A DNA stretch of 64,000 nt from Pontixanthobacter rizhaonensis (GTDB taxonomy: Bacteria > Pseudomonadota > Alphaproteobacteria > Sphingomonadales > Sphingomonadaceae). Positions 35,088 through 44,775 of the stretch are shown here, piece by piece. Position numbers and translations under genes: made by a program. The number at the start of each line of letters is the position of its first letter. The first letter of the stretch is position 1. The notes beneath the pieces are model-generated. The model had not been told where the DNA came from. It did no database searches and worked only from the letters and a program-made list of their open reading frames with translations. The stretch covers positions 62,001 through 126,000 of the forward strand of contig NZ_JABCRE010000002.1 of NCBI RefSeq assembly GCF_012972675.1, in the 5' to 3' direction.

Positions 35088-35786
35088 ATGACCGATTGCA
35101 GCACCTGCGTTGTACGAAACAGAGCGATTTGCGCGGCTCTTGATAAGGAAGAGCTCGATGCTCTCAACCTGATTGGGCGCCGGCGTACCCTTACTGCAGG
35201 CGAGTCGATTATTTGGGAAGGCGATGAATCTGTCTTGGTTGCCAATGTGATAGATGGCGTTTTGAAGTTATCTACCGGTTCGCAGGACGGGCGCGAGCAA
35301 ATCGTCGGGGTGGTGTACCCTGCTGATTTTATCGGCCGACCTTTTGGCGGCAATACAAGCCATTCAGTCACGGCGATTACGGACGCGAAAGTGTGTCTAT
35401 TCTCCCGCGCTGATTTCGATGGTTTTGCCAACGATCATCCAGCGCTGGAACATAAGTTGCTCCGGCGAACGCTGACAGAGCTGGAGCGCACGCGAAAATG
35501 GATGACTTTGCTGGGCCGGAAGAGCGCTGAAGAAAAACTCGCTTCTTTCCTGTTAGATATGTCCGAACGGCTGGTCGATCCGGGTTGTGAAACCGTCACG
35601 GATGAGCCCTTAGCCGAGTTCGATCTGCCGTTTTCCCGCCAGCACGTGGCGGATATACTTGGGCTGACCATTGAAACTGTCAGCCGGCAGTTCACCAAGA
35701 TGAAGCGCGACGGCGTGGTGGCGTTGCCATCACGCCGTGCGGTTGCAATCACTAACCGCACGGCGCTCGAAGATTTGGCTGCGTAA
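35088..35786 (+). CDS. fnrL: FnrL-type oxygen-sensing Crp/Fnr regulator
   Basis: 232 residues. Three N-terminal cysteines C4, C7 and C15 (CX2CX7C) plus C103 give the four ligands expected for an oxygen-labile 4Fe-4S cluster in FnrL proteins. A cNMP-like sensor fold follows, then a HTH with recognition helix ETVSRQF. In E. coli FNR the matching E..SR residues read TTGAT half-sites, so the boxes at 36649 and 44737 are natural targets. The gene lies beside ompW and the cbb3 cluster. It should turn on microaerobic respiration when oxygen falls. Confidence 0.92.
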   Translation: MTDCSTCVVRNRAICAALDKEELDALNLIGRRRTLTAGESIIWEGDESVLVANVIDGVLKLSTGSQDGREQIVGVVYPADFIGRPFGGNTSHSVTAITDAKVCLFSRADFDGFANDHPALEHKLLRRTLTELERTRKWMTLLGRKSAEEKLASFLLDMSERLVDPGCETVTDEPLAEFDLPFSRQHVADILGLTIETVSRQFTKMKRDGVVALPSRRAVAITNRTALEDLAA

Positions 35787-35799
35787 CGCGTCGCTGCCC

Positions 35800-36492
35800 T
35801 TAAAACCGGTATGACACCCCGGCGCTGAGCACCCAAGGATCCAGCTTGTGGGTGGTTTCGATAACCGGTGTGCCTGCGACTGACCATGTTGCATCTGTGT
35901 CGACAAAGTAACGTTTCGCATCCAGACTGAGGCCAAGCCCGTCATCATTGAGCGCAACGTCGACACCCGCTTGCAACGCGAAGCCTAGCTCATTCGAAAA
36001 GTCGAGATCATCAACGCGAAGGCCCACGGTTGTGGAGCCGGGATCTTCATCAAACCAGATAAAGTATGTTGGTCCAGCCCCGACATAAGGCTTGATCACG
36101 CCATCGGTGTTGAAGTGGTATTTCAGGGTGAATGTTGCCGGAATCAAACGCGCGTCAGATACCAGCTCCGCGCCGGGCAAACCGGTGACGCCATCGACAT
36201 CATGCTGGGTCACACAGCAGATTGTTTCGAGGGAAATATTGTCAGTAAAAAAATACTCGGCCGCGATTGTGGGTACGACATTGTCATTGGCTTCTGTTTG
36301 CAGATCGGCGGGGAGGCCCACTGTATCAGTGCGGATTTCCGTGATGGCACCGTCAGTGAGAACGGCGCTTCCCAAAAATTTGATTTGCAGACGGCCCTTT
36401 TCGGCATCGTCTTGGGCATAGGCTGGCATAGCTAGGCCGGCAGATAAGGCGAGTCCGGCAGTTGCAGCCAGAGCAGCAGTTGCAAAACGCAT
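35800..36492 (-). CDS. OmpW-family outer-membrane protein
   Basis: 230 residues from ATG 36492; the longer frame to 36711 reads through the promoter region. Signal peptide ends PAYAQDD. Eight-stranded barrel features: AAEYFFTDNISLE, FTLKYHF, KPYVGAGPTYFIWF, and the C-terminus LSAGVSYRF with terminal Phe. OmpW forms a narrow hydrophobic channel and in several bacteria is FNR/oxygen-regulated. Here it is divergent from ccoN and two FNR-like sites lie between them. It converges on fnrL with a 13-base gap. Confidence 0.9.
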   Translation of the reverse strand: MRFATAALAATAGLALSAGLAMPAYAQDDAEKGRLQIKFLGSAVLTDGAITEIRTDTVGLPADLQTEANDNVVPTIAAEYFFTDNISLETICCVTQHDVDGVTGLPGAELVSDARLIPATFTLKYHFNTDGVIKPYVGAGPTYFIWFDEDPGSTTVGLRVDDLDFSNELGFALQAGVDVALNDDGLGLSLDAKRYFVDTDATWSVAGTPVIETTHKLDPWVLSAGVSYRF

Positions 36493-36584
36493 TAATGTAT
36501 ACTCCCGCGCCGTAGCAGCTGCCCTTTGCAGCCAAGGATATTTACGACGCGAGTATGCTGTGGGGCGATCCGCAGCAGCAAACA

Positions 36585-36598
36585 TTGATCTTGCGCAA
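36585..36598. promoter_or_regulatory. Degenerate FNR-like box near ompW
   Basis: TTGAT-CTTG-CGCAA: a perfect left half-site and a right half with two mismatches to ATCAA. It lies about 100 bases upstream of the ompW start in the divergent ompW/ccoN region. It could be a second FnrL site serving ompW, or chance. Confidence 0.35.
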
Positions 36599-36648
36599 AT
36601 TTCGTAAAAAGCGAAATGACGCGGTAAATTTTGCAATTCCGGCGTAAA

Positions 36649-36662
36649 TTGATTTGGATCAA
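36649..36662. promoter_or_regulatory. Perfect FNR box upstream of ccoN
   Basis: TTGAT-TTGG-ATCAA matches the FNR/FnrL/FixK consensus TTGATN4ATCAA at all ten fixed positions. It is centred about 71 bases upstream of the ccoN start and could also act on the divergent ompW gene. The adjacent FnrL-type regulator has the matching recognition helix. Confidence 0.88.
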
Positions 36663-36726
36663 TGTTTGCCGGAGCAAACCCTTCCACAGCGTTGTCATCA
36701 TTCTGCTTCAACGGGAAGGGAAGCTT

Positions 36727-38382
36727 ATGGACAACGTCCTGTCACGGGCGGGCATGTATTACGTGCTGCTCATCTTATCAGTTCTGGCCATTGCGGTGGC
36801 TGCTGATCAAGTGTTCGCCATTCAAATGACCATCGTCGCAATCGCGATCTGTATCGCCTTGTGGTTCAATCTGCGCGGGGCGGATTATTCTGCGATCGCG
36901 CATGGCATTCTGAAGATGCCGGCGGATGAAACCGTCTATGATGATGATCCGATCCGGTGGGGTGTTATTGCCACAATGTTTTGGGGTTTGGCTGGACTGT
37001 TGGCCGGGCTCTTTATTGCATTGCAGCTGGCCTATCCGGTTCTCAATATCGAACCCTATCTCAACTTTGGGCGAGTGCGTCCGCTTCATACATCCGCCGT
37101 TATCTTTGCTTTTGGAGGCAATGCCCTGATCGCGACGTCTTTCTACGTCGTCCAGCGCACTTGTAGGGCGAGGCTTGCCTTCCCGGGCCTCGCCCGCTTC
37201 GTCTTCTGGGGATACCAACTGTTCATCGTGTTGGCGGCTAGCGGATATTTGCTGGGTGCAACCCAGGGCAAGGAATATGCGGAACCTGAATGGTACACCG
37301 ATTGGTGGCTGACCGTTGTCTGGGTGTCTTACCTGCTGGTTTTTGTGGCGACTATCGTGAAGCGCAAAGAGCCGCACATCTATGTGGCCAACTGGTTCTA
37401 TCTCGCATTTATCCTGACCGTCGCCATGCTGCATGTCGTGAACAATCTGGATATGCCGTACAGCATTGTCGGATCAACCAGCTATCCGCTGTTTGCTGGT
37501 GTGCAAGGCGCTTTGGTGCAGTGGTGGTATGGCCACAACGCGGTTGGTTTCTTCCTGACCGCAGGTTTCTTGGCGATGATGTACTACTTCGTTCCGAAGC
37601 AGGCAGAACGTCCGGTCTATTCCTATCGTCTGTCGATCATTCACTTCTGGTCGCTGATCTTCCTCTATATCTGGGCCGGTCCGCACCACTTGCATTACAC
37701 CGCGCTGCCTGACTGGGCGCAGACATTGGGCATGGTGTTTTCCATCATCCTGTGGATGCCCAGCTGGGGCGGTATGATCAACGGGCTGATGACGCTGAAC
37801 GGCGCATGGGACAAAGTCCGCACCGATCCGATTATCCGGATGATGGTGATGGCGCTCGCATTCTACGGCATGAGCACGTTTGAAGGGCCAATGCTGTCGA
37901 TCAAGGCAGTCAATAGCCTGTCTCACTATACCGATTGGACCATCGGTCACGTCCATTCCGGCGCATTGGGCTGGAACGGCATGATCACCTTCGCGTGCGT
38001 ATATTTCCTGGTCCCCCGTCTGTGGGGCAAGGACCGGCTGTTCAGCCTGCGCATGGTCAACTGGCACTTCTGGCTCGCTACGATCGGGATCGTTTTTTAC
38101 GCTGCCAGCATGTGGGTTGCCGGTGTTACCCAAGGCCTGATGTGGCGCGAATATGGCCTTGATGGGTATCTGGTAAACAGCTTCGTCGACACCGTATCAG
38201 CGATCCATCCGATGTATGTAATGCGCGCTTTCGGCGGCGGTCTCTACCTCGCTGGGGCGGTAATCATGGCGTACAATATCTGGGCGACAATTGCCGGGAA
38301 AGTGCGGGAGGAAGCTCCGATGAGCCAGCCCGATTTCAACCCCGCCGCTGACCGCCCAGCCATCCCTGCAGCTGCGAATTGA
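36727..38382 (+). CDS. ccoN: cbb3-type cytochrome c oxidase subunit I
   Basis: 551 residues from ATG 36727 (MDNVLSRAG) behind a GGGAAGGGAAG site. Catalytic heme-copper subunit of the high-affinity cbb3 oxidase, reducing oxygen to water and pumping protons. About 12 membrane helices; histidine ligand regions [41 protein letters not shown] and [15 protein letters not shown] are in place. First gene of ccoNOQP; the perfect FNR box is in its leader. Confidence 0.96.
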   Translation: MDNVLSRAGMYYVLLILSVLAIAVAADQVFAIQMTIVAIAICIALWFNLRGADYSAIAHGILKMPADETVYDDDPIRWGVIATMFWGLAGLLAGLFIALQLAYPVLNIEPYLNFGRVRPLHTSAVIFAFGGNALIATSFYVVQRTCRARLAFPGLARFVFWGYQLFIVLAASGYLLGATQGKEYAEPEWYTDWWLTVVWVSYLLVFVATIVKRKEPHIYVANWFYLAFILTVAMLHVVNNLDMPYSIVGSTSYPLFAGVQGALVQWWYGHNAVGFFLTAGFLAMMYYFVPKQAERPVYSYRLSIIHFWSLIFLYIWAGPHHLHYTALPDWAQTLGMVFSIILWMPSWGGMINGLMTLNGAWDKVRTDPIIRMMVMALAFYGMSTFEGPMLSIKAVNSLSHYTDWTIGHVHSGALGWNGMITFACVYFLVPRLWGKDRLFSLRMVNWHFWLATIGIVFYAASMWVAGVTQGLMWREYGLDGYLVNSFVDTVSAIHPMYVMRAFGGGLYLAGAVIMAYNIWATIAGKVREEAPMSQPDFNPAADRPAIPAAAN

Positions 38383-38393
38383 AAGGCACCACT

Positions 38394-39191
38394 ATGACCA
38401 AACCTGTCAGTAAAACGCCTGATGCCGCAGAACAATCCGCGGGCCTCCCCCCGGCTAAAGGTCACAAGCGGTTGGAACGCAACGTGACCCTGCTGGCTGC
38501 TGCTGCGTTCGTAACCGTGGCCATCGGCGGCATCGTGGAAATTGCGCCCTTATTCTGGATCGATAATACGATTGAGAAGGTGGATGGAATGCGGCCTTAT
38601 ACTCCGCTGGAGCAAGCGGGCCGTGACATCTTTGTGCGGGAAGGGTGTTATACTTGTCACAGCCAGATGATCCGGCCGTTCCGCGACGAGGTAGAGCGGT
38701 ATGGGCATTACAGTCTGGCGGCGGAAAGCATGTATGATCACCCGTTCCAATGGGGCTCAAAACGGACCGGCCCTGATTTGGCCCGCGTTGGCGGCCGCTA
38801 TTCCGACGAATGGCATGTGCAGCACTTGCAGGATCCGCAATCGGTCGTTCCCGAGAGCATCATGCCGTCCTACGCATTCCTTAGCGAGACACCCATCAAG
38901 TTCGAAAACCCGTCTGCGAGGCTAGGAGCCCTGCGGATGGTTGGCGTACCCTATTCGGATGCTGACATAGAAGCCGCCGCACAGGATATGATCGCGCAAG
39001 CAAGCCCGCAACTGGACGCGGGCGATATGGAAGAGCGCTATCCCAAGACGCAAATCCGCGATTTTGACGGCAATCCTGACCAAGTGACAGAAATGGACGC
39101 GCTGGTCGCGTATCTCCAAATGCTCGGCACTTTGGTCGATGTGAACAGTGCGGTCGCGCAAGAGGAACTCGCAACGGAGAAGGGCCGATGA
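38394..39191 (+). CDS. ccoO: cbb3-type cytochrome c oxidase subunit II
   Basis: 265 residues from ATG 38394. Membrane-anchored monoheme cytochrome c subunit. One N-terminal helix (about 34-55), then heme motif [12 protein letters not shown] with a distal methionine region. The block [25 protein letters not shown] is split across the typical CcoO signature. It passes electrons from CcoP to CcoN. Stop overlaps ccoQ start (ATGA). Confidence 0.95.
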   Translation: MTKPVSKTPDAAEQSAGLPPAKGHKRLERNVTLLAAAAFVTVAIGGIVEIAPLFWIDNTIEKVDGMRPYTPLEQAGRDIFVREGCYTCHSQMIRPFRDEVERYGHYSLAAESMYDHPFQWGSKRTGPDLARVGGRYSDEWHVQHLQDPQSVVPESIMPSYAFLSETPIKFENPSARLGALRMVGVPYSDADIEAAAQDMIAQASPQLDAGDMEERYPKTQIRDFDGNPDQVTEMDALVAYLQMLGTLVDVNSAVAQEELATEKGR

Positions 39192-39361
39192 ACGACCATT
39201 CCATCTATGAAACCTTGCGGCAACTGGCGGATAGCTGGGGCCTCTTGGCGATGTTGATCATGTTCCTCGTCCTGACGTTCTGGCCGTTCCGTCCCGGTGC
39301 GAAAGAACGCAATCACCGCGCTGCTACAGCAATTTTTGAGGACCAAAGCGATGGCGAATAA
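39188..39361 (+). CDS. ccoQ: cbb3-type oxidase small subunit CcoQ
   Basis: 57-residue protein, start overlapping ccoO by four bases and its end overlapping ccoP by 11 bases. One membrane helix (about residues 18-32, [16 protein letters not shown]) followed by a basic stretch (RPGAKERNH) gives the standard CcoQ pattern. CcoQ stabilises the oxidase. Its place between ccoO and ccoP confirms the call. Confidence 0.9.
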   Translation: MNDHSIYETLRQLADSWGLLAMLIMFLVLTFWPFRPGAKERNHRAATAIFEDQSDGE

Positions 39362-40286
39362 GCATCAAGATGCGAAACGCGTCGATGAACCCACCGGCAC
39401 AGAGTTTGTCGGCCATGAATGGGATGGGATCGAAGAGCTGGATACACCCATGCCGCGCTGGTGGCTGTGGTCTTACTATGCCTGTATTGTGTGGGGGATT
39501 GTCTATGTAATCCTTTATCCTGCATGGCCGCTGGTAGAGAAGGGGACCGAAGGGGTTCTGGGCTGGACAAGTCGCGGCCAACTGGCCGAAGCTGTCGAAG
39601 CTGCACAGCTGGAGCGGGCCCCTGTTCTTGCTGCTTTATCTGAAATTCCAACCGAGCAACTGACTGAATATCCCGAGCGAATGCGGCAGGCGATTTCTGG
39701 CGGAGAGGCTGCATTTAAAGTGAATTGCGTGCAGTGCCACGGGGCTGGGGCCGCAGGCAGTATTGGCTATCCAAACCTGAACGATGATGATTGGCTGTGG
39801 GGCGGTGATTTGAAAGCGATCGAAGTCACGCTGCAGCATGGTATTCGCTGGGATGGCTCGGACCAAACCCGCATTAGTCAGATGCCCGCCTTTGGTCGTG
39901 ACGGTATCTTAACCCGTGAACAGATTACCGAGGTGACATCGCATATTCTGACGTTCTCCGGTGCAGAAGATGTCAGTCCGGCTAGCCTGCGCGGGGCTGA
40001 ATTGTTCGAGGCAAACTGCGCTGTATGTCATGCATCGAATGGCACTGGATTGCGCGAATTTGGTGCGCCTAATCTGGCGGATAAGATATGGCTCTACGGC
40101 GATAAGCGTAGCCAGATTGAAGGCCAGATCTGGGCACCGCAAAACGGCGTAATGCCCGGCTGGCAAGAACGACTTGATCCGGTGACTATCAAGATGTTGG
40201 CCGCTTATGTCCATTCACGCGGCGGCGGTGAAGCAGCGCCAGTCGCGGTATCTGAACCCGCGCCCGCTGAAGGTGCCAGCGAGTAA
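39351..40286 (+). CDS. ccoP: cbb3-type oxidase diheme subunit III
   Basis: 311 residues from ATG 39351 within the end of ccoQ. N-terminal region HEWDGIEELDTPMPRWW leads into a membrane helix (about 35-55). Two c-type heme motifs, CVQCHGA and CAVCHAS, lie in two cytochrome domains with distal Met segments (SQMPAFG, GVMPGWQ). It takes electrons from soluble cytochrome c. A Pro/Ala/Glu-rich tail ends the protein. Confidence 0.95.
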   Translation: MANKHQDAKRVDEPTGTEFVGHEWDGIEELDTPMPRWWLWSYYACIVWGIVYVILYPAWPLVEKGTEGVLGWTSRGQLAEAVEAAQLERAPVLAALSEIPTEQLTEYPERMRQAISGGEAAFKVNCVQCHGAGAAGSIGYPNLNDDDWLWGGDLKAIEVTLQHGIRWDGSDQTRISQMPAFGRDGILTREQITEVTSHILTFSGAEDVSPASLRGAELFEANCAVCHASNGTGLREFGAPNLADKIWLYGDKRSQIEGQIWAPQNGVMPGWQERLDPVTIKMLAAYVHSRGGGEAAPVAVSEPAPAEGASE

Positions 40287-40291
40287 CGCGA

Positions 40292-41785
40292 ATGAGCGAT
40301 GCCCCTGCCATTGACTGGACCAATCCGTCCAAAAAGCCAGCGCCTGATCCTGGGCCAGATCCTGAGCCAGGACCGCTTTATGCAGTGCGTAAAGCGGTCC
40401 ATCCACAGCGGATCGACGGTCCCTTTCGCCGGTTCAAATGGCTGGTTATGCTGATCACCTTGGGGATTTACTACATTACCCCTTGGATCCGGTGGGATCG
40501 CGGCCCGTTCGCGCCCGATCAGGCTGTGCTGGTCGATTTGGCAAATCGTAGATTCTACATGTTCGGCGTCGAGATATGGCCGCATGAATTCTACTTCGTG
40601 GCGGGCATGCTGATTATGGCTGGTATTGGGCTGTTTTTGGTGACCAGTGCAGTGGGCCGGGCGTGGTGCGGCTATAGTTGTCCGCAAACTGTCTGGACGG
40701 ATGTATTCCAACATGTCGACCGGTTCGTTGATGGTGACCGAAATGCCCGAATGCGTCTGGATGCCGCGCCTTGGGGGCCAGCCAAGATCGCCCGCCGCGG
40801 TTTCAAATGGACCATCTATCTCGTCATCAGCTTTTGGACTGGTGGCGCCTGGATCATGTATTTTGCTGATGCGCCGACGCTGACGGTGGATTTCTGGACT
40901 GGCCAAGCCGCTATGGTGGCATATGTTACAGTCGCCATTCTTACCGCCACGACCTTCATATTAGGCGGTTTTCTGCGCGAGCAAGTATGCATCTATATGT
41001 GCCCTTGGCCGCGTATCCAAACAGCGATGCTAGACGAAAAGTCGCTGATTGTGACGTATAAGGACTGGCGCGGTGAACAACGCGGCAGCGTGAAGAAAGC
41101 TGCGAAGAACCCCGAACGCTATGGCGACTGTATCGATTGCAACCAGTGTGTCGCGGTGTGCCCCACCGGAGTGGATATTCGCGAAGGGGCACAGATCGGT
41201 TGTATCACTTGCGGGCTGTGCATTGATGCCTGTGACAGGGTGATGGCAGAGGTCGGGCGCCCGCGCGGCTTGATCGATTATGCCACGCTGGAAGATTGTG
41301 AGCATGAAGCTGCCGGCGGCAATGTTCGCTCCATTTGGAAAACACTTTTTCGCCCGCGCACGCTTATCTATTTTAGCATTTGGGGCGCGATCGGTGCAGC
41401 ATTGCTGTTCGCCTTAGGGGTGCGGACGCATACTGAACTGACGGTTGAGCATGACCGCAATCCGCCCTTTATGTTGATGAGCAATGGCGATGTGCGCAAC
41501 GCTTTCACTGTGCGTATCCGGAACATGGAAAGCCGGCCGCGCGATATGAAGTTGGAAATTGGCGGACTGCCAGACGGCCTGATGTGGACTGATGATACAG
41601 CGCGTGCAGACGCCGCCCGCTCTATCATTCGCGCTGTTCCTGCCGATGCGACGCAGCCTGTTCGGGTTTACGTCATCGCCCCATCCGACACTGTGACGCA
41701 AAACTTCACCTTCACGGTCACATCGCAGGATGAGCAAAGTGAACAAGATGCCGCTGAAGTCCGTTTTGAAAGTCCGGAGAACTAA
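40292..41785 (+). CDS. ccoG: Cytochrome c oxidase accessory protein CcoG
   Basis: 497-residue membrane ferredoxin (FixG/RdxA). Two 4Fe-4S motifs, CIDCNQCVAVCP and CITCGLCIDACD, plus conserved CGYSCPQTVW and CMCPWPR. About five membrane helices and a C-terminal Ig-like domain (FTVRIRNMESRPRDM). CcoG is known to reduce Cu(II) for cbb3 assembly. Starts six bases after ccoP, first gene of ccoGHIS. Confidence 0.95.
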   Translation: MSDAPAIDWTNPSKKPAPDPGPDPEPGPLYAVRKAVHPQRIDGPFRRFKWLVMLITLGIYYITPWIRWDRGPFAPDQAVLVDLANRRFYMFGVEIWPHEFYFVAGMLIMAGIGLFLVTSAVGRAWCGYSCPQTVWTDVFQHVDRFVDGDRNARMRLDAAPWGPAKIARRGFKWTIYLVISFWTGGAWIMYFADAPTLTVDFWTGQAAMVAYVTVAILTATTFILGGFLREQVCIYMCPWPRIQTAMLDEKSLIVTYKDWRGEQRGSVKKAAKNPERYGDCIDCNQCVAVCPTGVDIREGAQIGCITCGLCIDACDRVMAEVGRPRGLIDYATLEDCEHEAAGGNVRSIWKTLFRPRTLIYFSIWGAIGAALLFALGVRTHTELTVEHDRNPPFMLMSNGDVRNAFTVRIRNMESRPRDMKLEIGGLPDGLMWTDDTARADAARSIIRAVPADATQPVRVYVIAPSDTVTQNFTFTVTSQDEQSEQDAAEVRFESPEN

Positions 41786-41786
41786 T

Positions 41787-42245
41787 ATGAAATCGCACAC
41801 GCATAAGCCGTTCACCGGTTATACTATGGCGATAATCCTGGTCGGCTTTTTCGGTTTTGTCGCCGCTGTCAATTTCACGATGGCGAAGTATGCCAGCTCA
41901 ACATTTGGCGGGGTGGTAGTAGAAAATTCTTACGTCGCGAGTCAGGAATTCAACAGCTGGCTTGAGAATGCAAAGGTTCAAGAGGCACTGGGTTGGGAAA
42001 TCACCAGCACATGGCGGACGGATCGCCGGGTGGAAGTGACAGCTGGCAATGTCCCTAAAGGCGCAACAATGACAGCCAAAGCCCGCCACCCATTGGGCCG
42101 CGCGTCAGAGCAGCCTTTGACTATGATTGAACAGCCTGATGGCCGGTTCGTTTCCCAGCAGAGGCTGCCAGAAGGCCGGTGGAGCGTAGAACTGATGATT
42201 ACATCAGGCACCGATGTATGGCGTGGAAAAGAGGCGTTGCGGTGA
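41787..42245 (+). CDS. ccoH: FixH/CcoH family assembly protein
   Basis: 152 residues from ATG 41787, one base after the ccoG stop. One membrane helix (about 11-30, AIILVGFFGFVAAVNFTMA) and a periplasmic domain of the FixH type (VVVENSYVASQEFN). Needed for cbb3 assembly. Its end overlaps ccoI by four bases. Confidence 0.9.
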   Translation: MKSHTHKPFTGYTMAIILVGFFGFVAAVNFTMAKYASSTFGGVVVENSYVASQEFNSWLENAKVQEALGWEITSTWRTDRRVEVTAGNVPKGATMTAKARHPLGRASEQPLTMIEQPDGRFVSQQRLPEGRWSVELMITSGTDVWRGKEALR

Positions 42246-44368
42246 CTGCTCTATCTGCCCCGGTTACGGATCATGCGGAAGAAACGGTTCTTGCAGTTCC
42301 CTCCATGCATTGCGCGGGCTGCATGAGCAAAATCGAACGCGGATTGGCAGGAATTGATGGGGTTTACTCGGCCCGTGTGAACTTGTCTGCTCGCTTGGTA
42401 CGGGTCGCCCATTCAGGGGTCGTTGACGAGCGGGGCTTGGTCTTGGCGCTCGCCGATATTGGGTTTGAAGCGCAGCCCCGCCAGGCAGCAACCGCTCGGC
42501 CAGTGTCAGCCGTTAAGCCGCTATTGGCACCGCTGGCAGTAGCCGGATTTGCCGCAATGAACGTGATGCTGCTGTCGGTCAGCGTCTGGTCTGGCGCCGA
42601 TGGCAGTACACGCAGTATGTTTCATTGGTTGTCAGCGTTGATTGCGGTTCCCGCGATAGCCTATGCAGGGCAACCATTTTTTCGTTCCGCATGGTCGGCA
42701 TTGCGCAAGAAACGCACCAACATGGACGTGCCGATTTCGATCGGTGTGATCGTGGCAAGCGGGCTGAGCGTGTACGAAACCGTTACCGGTGGGCATCATG
42801 CCTGGTTTGATGGTGCGTTGATGTTGCTCACCTTCTTGCTCGCAGGCCGGGTGCTGGATGGAATGATGCGTGATCGGGCCCGGTCCGGGGTCGACGCATT
42901 GTTGAGCCAGGCCGCCAGCGGCGCGATGGCTGTGAATGCCGCGGGCGCTTTAGAATGGGTCAAGACCGCCGATTTGCGGGCAGGCATGGTGATGCGCGTA
43001 GCCAGCGGAGAACGGTTGGCGGCGGATGGAGCCATTGTCACCGGGCGGACCCGTTTCGATCGCTCACTTTTAACCGGTGAAACAACCCCGGTAATTGCGG
43101 CCGCCGGAGATGCAGTGTTGGCAGGTACGCTCAATTTAGGCGATCCTGTCGATGTGCGGGTGACTCAAGTCGGGCACGATACAACATTGTCGGAAATCGC
43201 CAGATTGATGGAGGCATCGACTCAAAACCGCTCCAAATATGTGCGGATCGCTGACCGGGCGTCGCGGCTGTATGCCCCTGCAGTTCATACATTGGCGGCA
43301 TTGACCGTGATTGGTTGGTTGATCGCAGGAGTTACCGTTTACGATGCGCTGGTAATTGGTGTGGCGGTTTTGATTATTACTTGCCCCTGCGCCTTGGGGT
43401 TGGCTGTGCCGGTGGCACAAGTGGTTGCCAGCGGTGCTTTGATGCGCGCCGGGATTATGGTCAAGGATGGGTCTGCCATTGAACGGTTGGCAATGGTTGA
43501 TCGCGCCCTGCTGGATAAAACCGGTACATTGACACAGGGCAAGCCGGTTCCCGACTCGGCGGCGATTTCTGCACTGGCCAGTGATGCTGCGGCGGCCTCT
43601 GTCGCACTTTCTTTGGCATCATATAGCCGCCATCCTTTATCGCGCGCTTTGGCGCAGGCCCTGACGGAATACGGGATCGAGCCCGCTCAGGCGGAAACTG
43701 TATCTGAGGTGCCCGGCCAAGGGGTGTTCGGCACGGTCGGCGGTATCGAAGTTGCTCTGCGACGGCCGGAAATCGCAGAGAGTACGGCCGTGGTGCTGCG
43801 TATTGGTGATGAGCCTGACCGTCTGATTGCTTTTGCCGATCGGGTGCGACCCGATTCTGGCGAGGCGTTGGCGATGCTCAAGCAGCTCAATGTAGAACCG
43901 AGTATCCTGTCAGGTGATAATTGCGGTTCAGTTGGGGCAATCGCTTGTCAAACAGGCCTTACGGGGCAGGCCAATGCAACGCCGGCTCAAAAGCAATTGG
44001 CGATCGAGAACTTGCAGGCAGCAGGAAGAACGGTTCTGATGGTTGGAGACGGATTGAATGACGGCCCCGCTTTGGCTGCTGCAAATGCGTCTATGGCGCC
44101 AGGGAGCGCCAGCGATGTTGGCCTGCATGCATCTGACTTCGTGTTTATGCAAACCAGCCTGTTAGCGGTGCCACGGGCGATCACTGTGTCGCGGCGAACA
44201 ATGACTATCGTAAGACAGAACTTTGCGCTCGCCATTGGATACAACGTGCTGGCGGTCCCGTTGGCGATTGCCGGTGTGGTTACGCCCTTAATCGCGGCTG
44301 CGGCGATGTCGGCCAGCTCGCTGATTGTTGTGGCCAATTCTCTGCGGCTGGTGAAGGCGGCGAAATGA
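42242..44368 (+). CDS. ccoI: Copper-translocating P-type ATPase CcoI
   Basis: 708 residues from GTG 42242 (GTGA overlap with ccoH). N-terminal metal-binding motif MHCAGC (22-27), transmembrane CPC motif at 381-383 (CPCALGL), phosphorylation site D425 in DKTGTLTQG, and GDGLNDGPAL hinge. It exports Cu(I) to the periplasm for the cbb3 copper centre. Start of the ORF further up (42179) lacks support. Overlaps ccoS by four bases. Confidence 0.94.
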   Translation: MTALSAPVTDHAEETVLAVPSMHCAGCMSKIERGLAGIDGVYSARVNLSARLVRVAHSGVVDERGLVLALADIGFEAQPRQAATARPVSAVKPLLAPLAVAGFAAMNVMLLSVSVWSGADGSTRSMFHWLSALIAVPAIAYAGQPFFRSAWSALRKKRTNMDVPISIGVIVASGLSVYETVTGGHHAWFDGALMLLTFLLAGRVLDGMMRDRARSGVDALLSQAASGAMAVNAAGALEWVKTADLRAGMVMRVASGERLAADGAIVTGRTRFDRSLLTGETTPVIAAAGDAVLAGTLNLGDPVDVRVTQVGHDTTLSEIARLMEASTQNRSKYVRIADRASRLYAPAVHTLAALTVIGWLIAGVTVYDALVIGVAVLIITCPCALGLAVPVAQVVASGALMRAGIMVKDGSAIERLAMVDRALLDKTGTLTQGKPVPDSAAISALASDAAAASVALSLASYSRHPLSRALAQALTEYGIEPAQAETVSEVPGQGVFGTVGGIEVALRRPEIAESTAVVLRIGDEPDRLIAFADRVRPDSGEALAMLKQLNVEPSILSGDNCGSVGAIACQTGLTGQANATPAQKQLAIENLQAAGRTVLMVGDGLNDGPALAAANASMAPGSASDVGLHASDFVFMQTSLLAVPRAITVSRRTMTIVRQNFALAIGYNVLAVPLAIAGVVTPLIAAAAMSASSLIVVANSLRLVKAAK

Positions 44369-44517
44369 CGAGCCTGATCGTTCTCATACCGGTTGCCCTC
44401 GGGCTTGGATTGTTTGGCCTCGGGATGTTTTTCTGGGCTCTCAAGAGCGGCCAATTCGATGATCCTGAAGGGGCCGCCAATCGAATCCTGATGGATGATG
44501 AGGGGCCAGAGAAATGA
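44365..44517 (+). CDS. ccoS: cbb3-type oxidase assembly protein CcoS
   Basis: 50 residues, overlapping the ccoI stop (ATGA). One membrane helix followed by ALKSGQFDDPEGAANRILMDDE, the CcoS signature (FW...GQFDD..G). Needed for cofactor insertion in cbb3 oxidase. Overlaps the next small gene by four bases. Confidence 0.93.
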   Translation: MTSLIVLIPVALGLGLFGLGMFFWALKSGQFDDPEGAANRILMDDEGPEK

Positions 44518-44753
44518 GCAGTATTGCAGCATTGGTGGCGGTTGTGGCGATCATCCCGGCAGCGATGAACCCGTCGCTGGTGGTTCGGGATAAAACCCTC
44601 AGCGCGCTTGTTTGCGGGTCCGGGGTAACCGTCTCTATCCCGGTGGGGTCGCCAGATTTACCCGGCAGTGTGCCGTCAATGTGCTGTGCCAAGGGCTGCC
44701 AGACCAAGAGCAGAAAATTGGCAAAATCTGCGCAATTTGATCCAGAACAATGA
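44514..44753 (+). CDS. Small Cys-containing protein after ccoS, unknown function
   Basis: 79 residues, overlapping ccoS by four bases. N-terminus has a hydrophobic signal or anchor (about 4-18). Then a Cys at 34 (LVCGSG) and a CCAKGC cluster (57, 58, 62), ending in a basic tail. I do not recognise a named family. Translational coupling to ccoS and the cysteine pattern suggest a copper or redox role in cbb3 maturation, but this is inference. Confidence 0.65.
   Translation: MSSIAALVAVVAIIPAAMNPSLVVRDKTLSALVCGSGVTVSIPVGSPDLPGSVPSMCCAKGCQTKSRKLAKSAQFDPEQ
44737..44750. promoter_or_regulatory. FNR-like box upstream of hemN
   Basis: TTGAT-CCAG-AACAA has a perfect left half-site and one mismatch on the right. 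It lies 26 bases before the hemN start, inside the last codons of the small Cys protein. If real, it is close to the start, so repression or a very short leader would be expected. Confidence 0.45.
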
Positions 44754-44775
44754 AACTGGCGCCAACATAAGGCTG

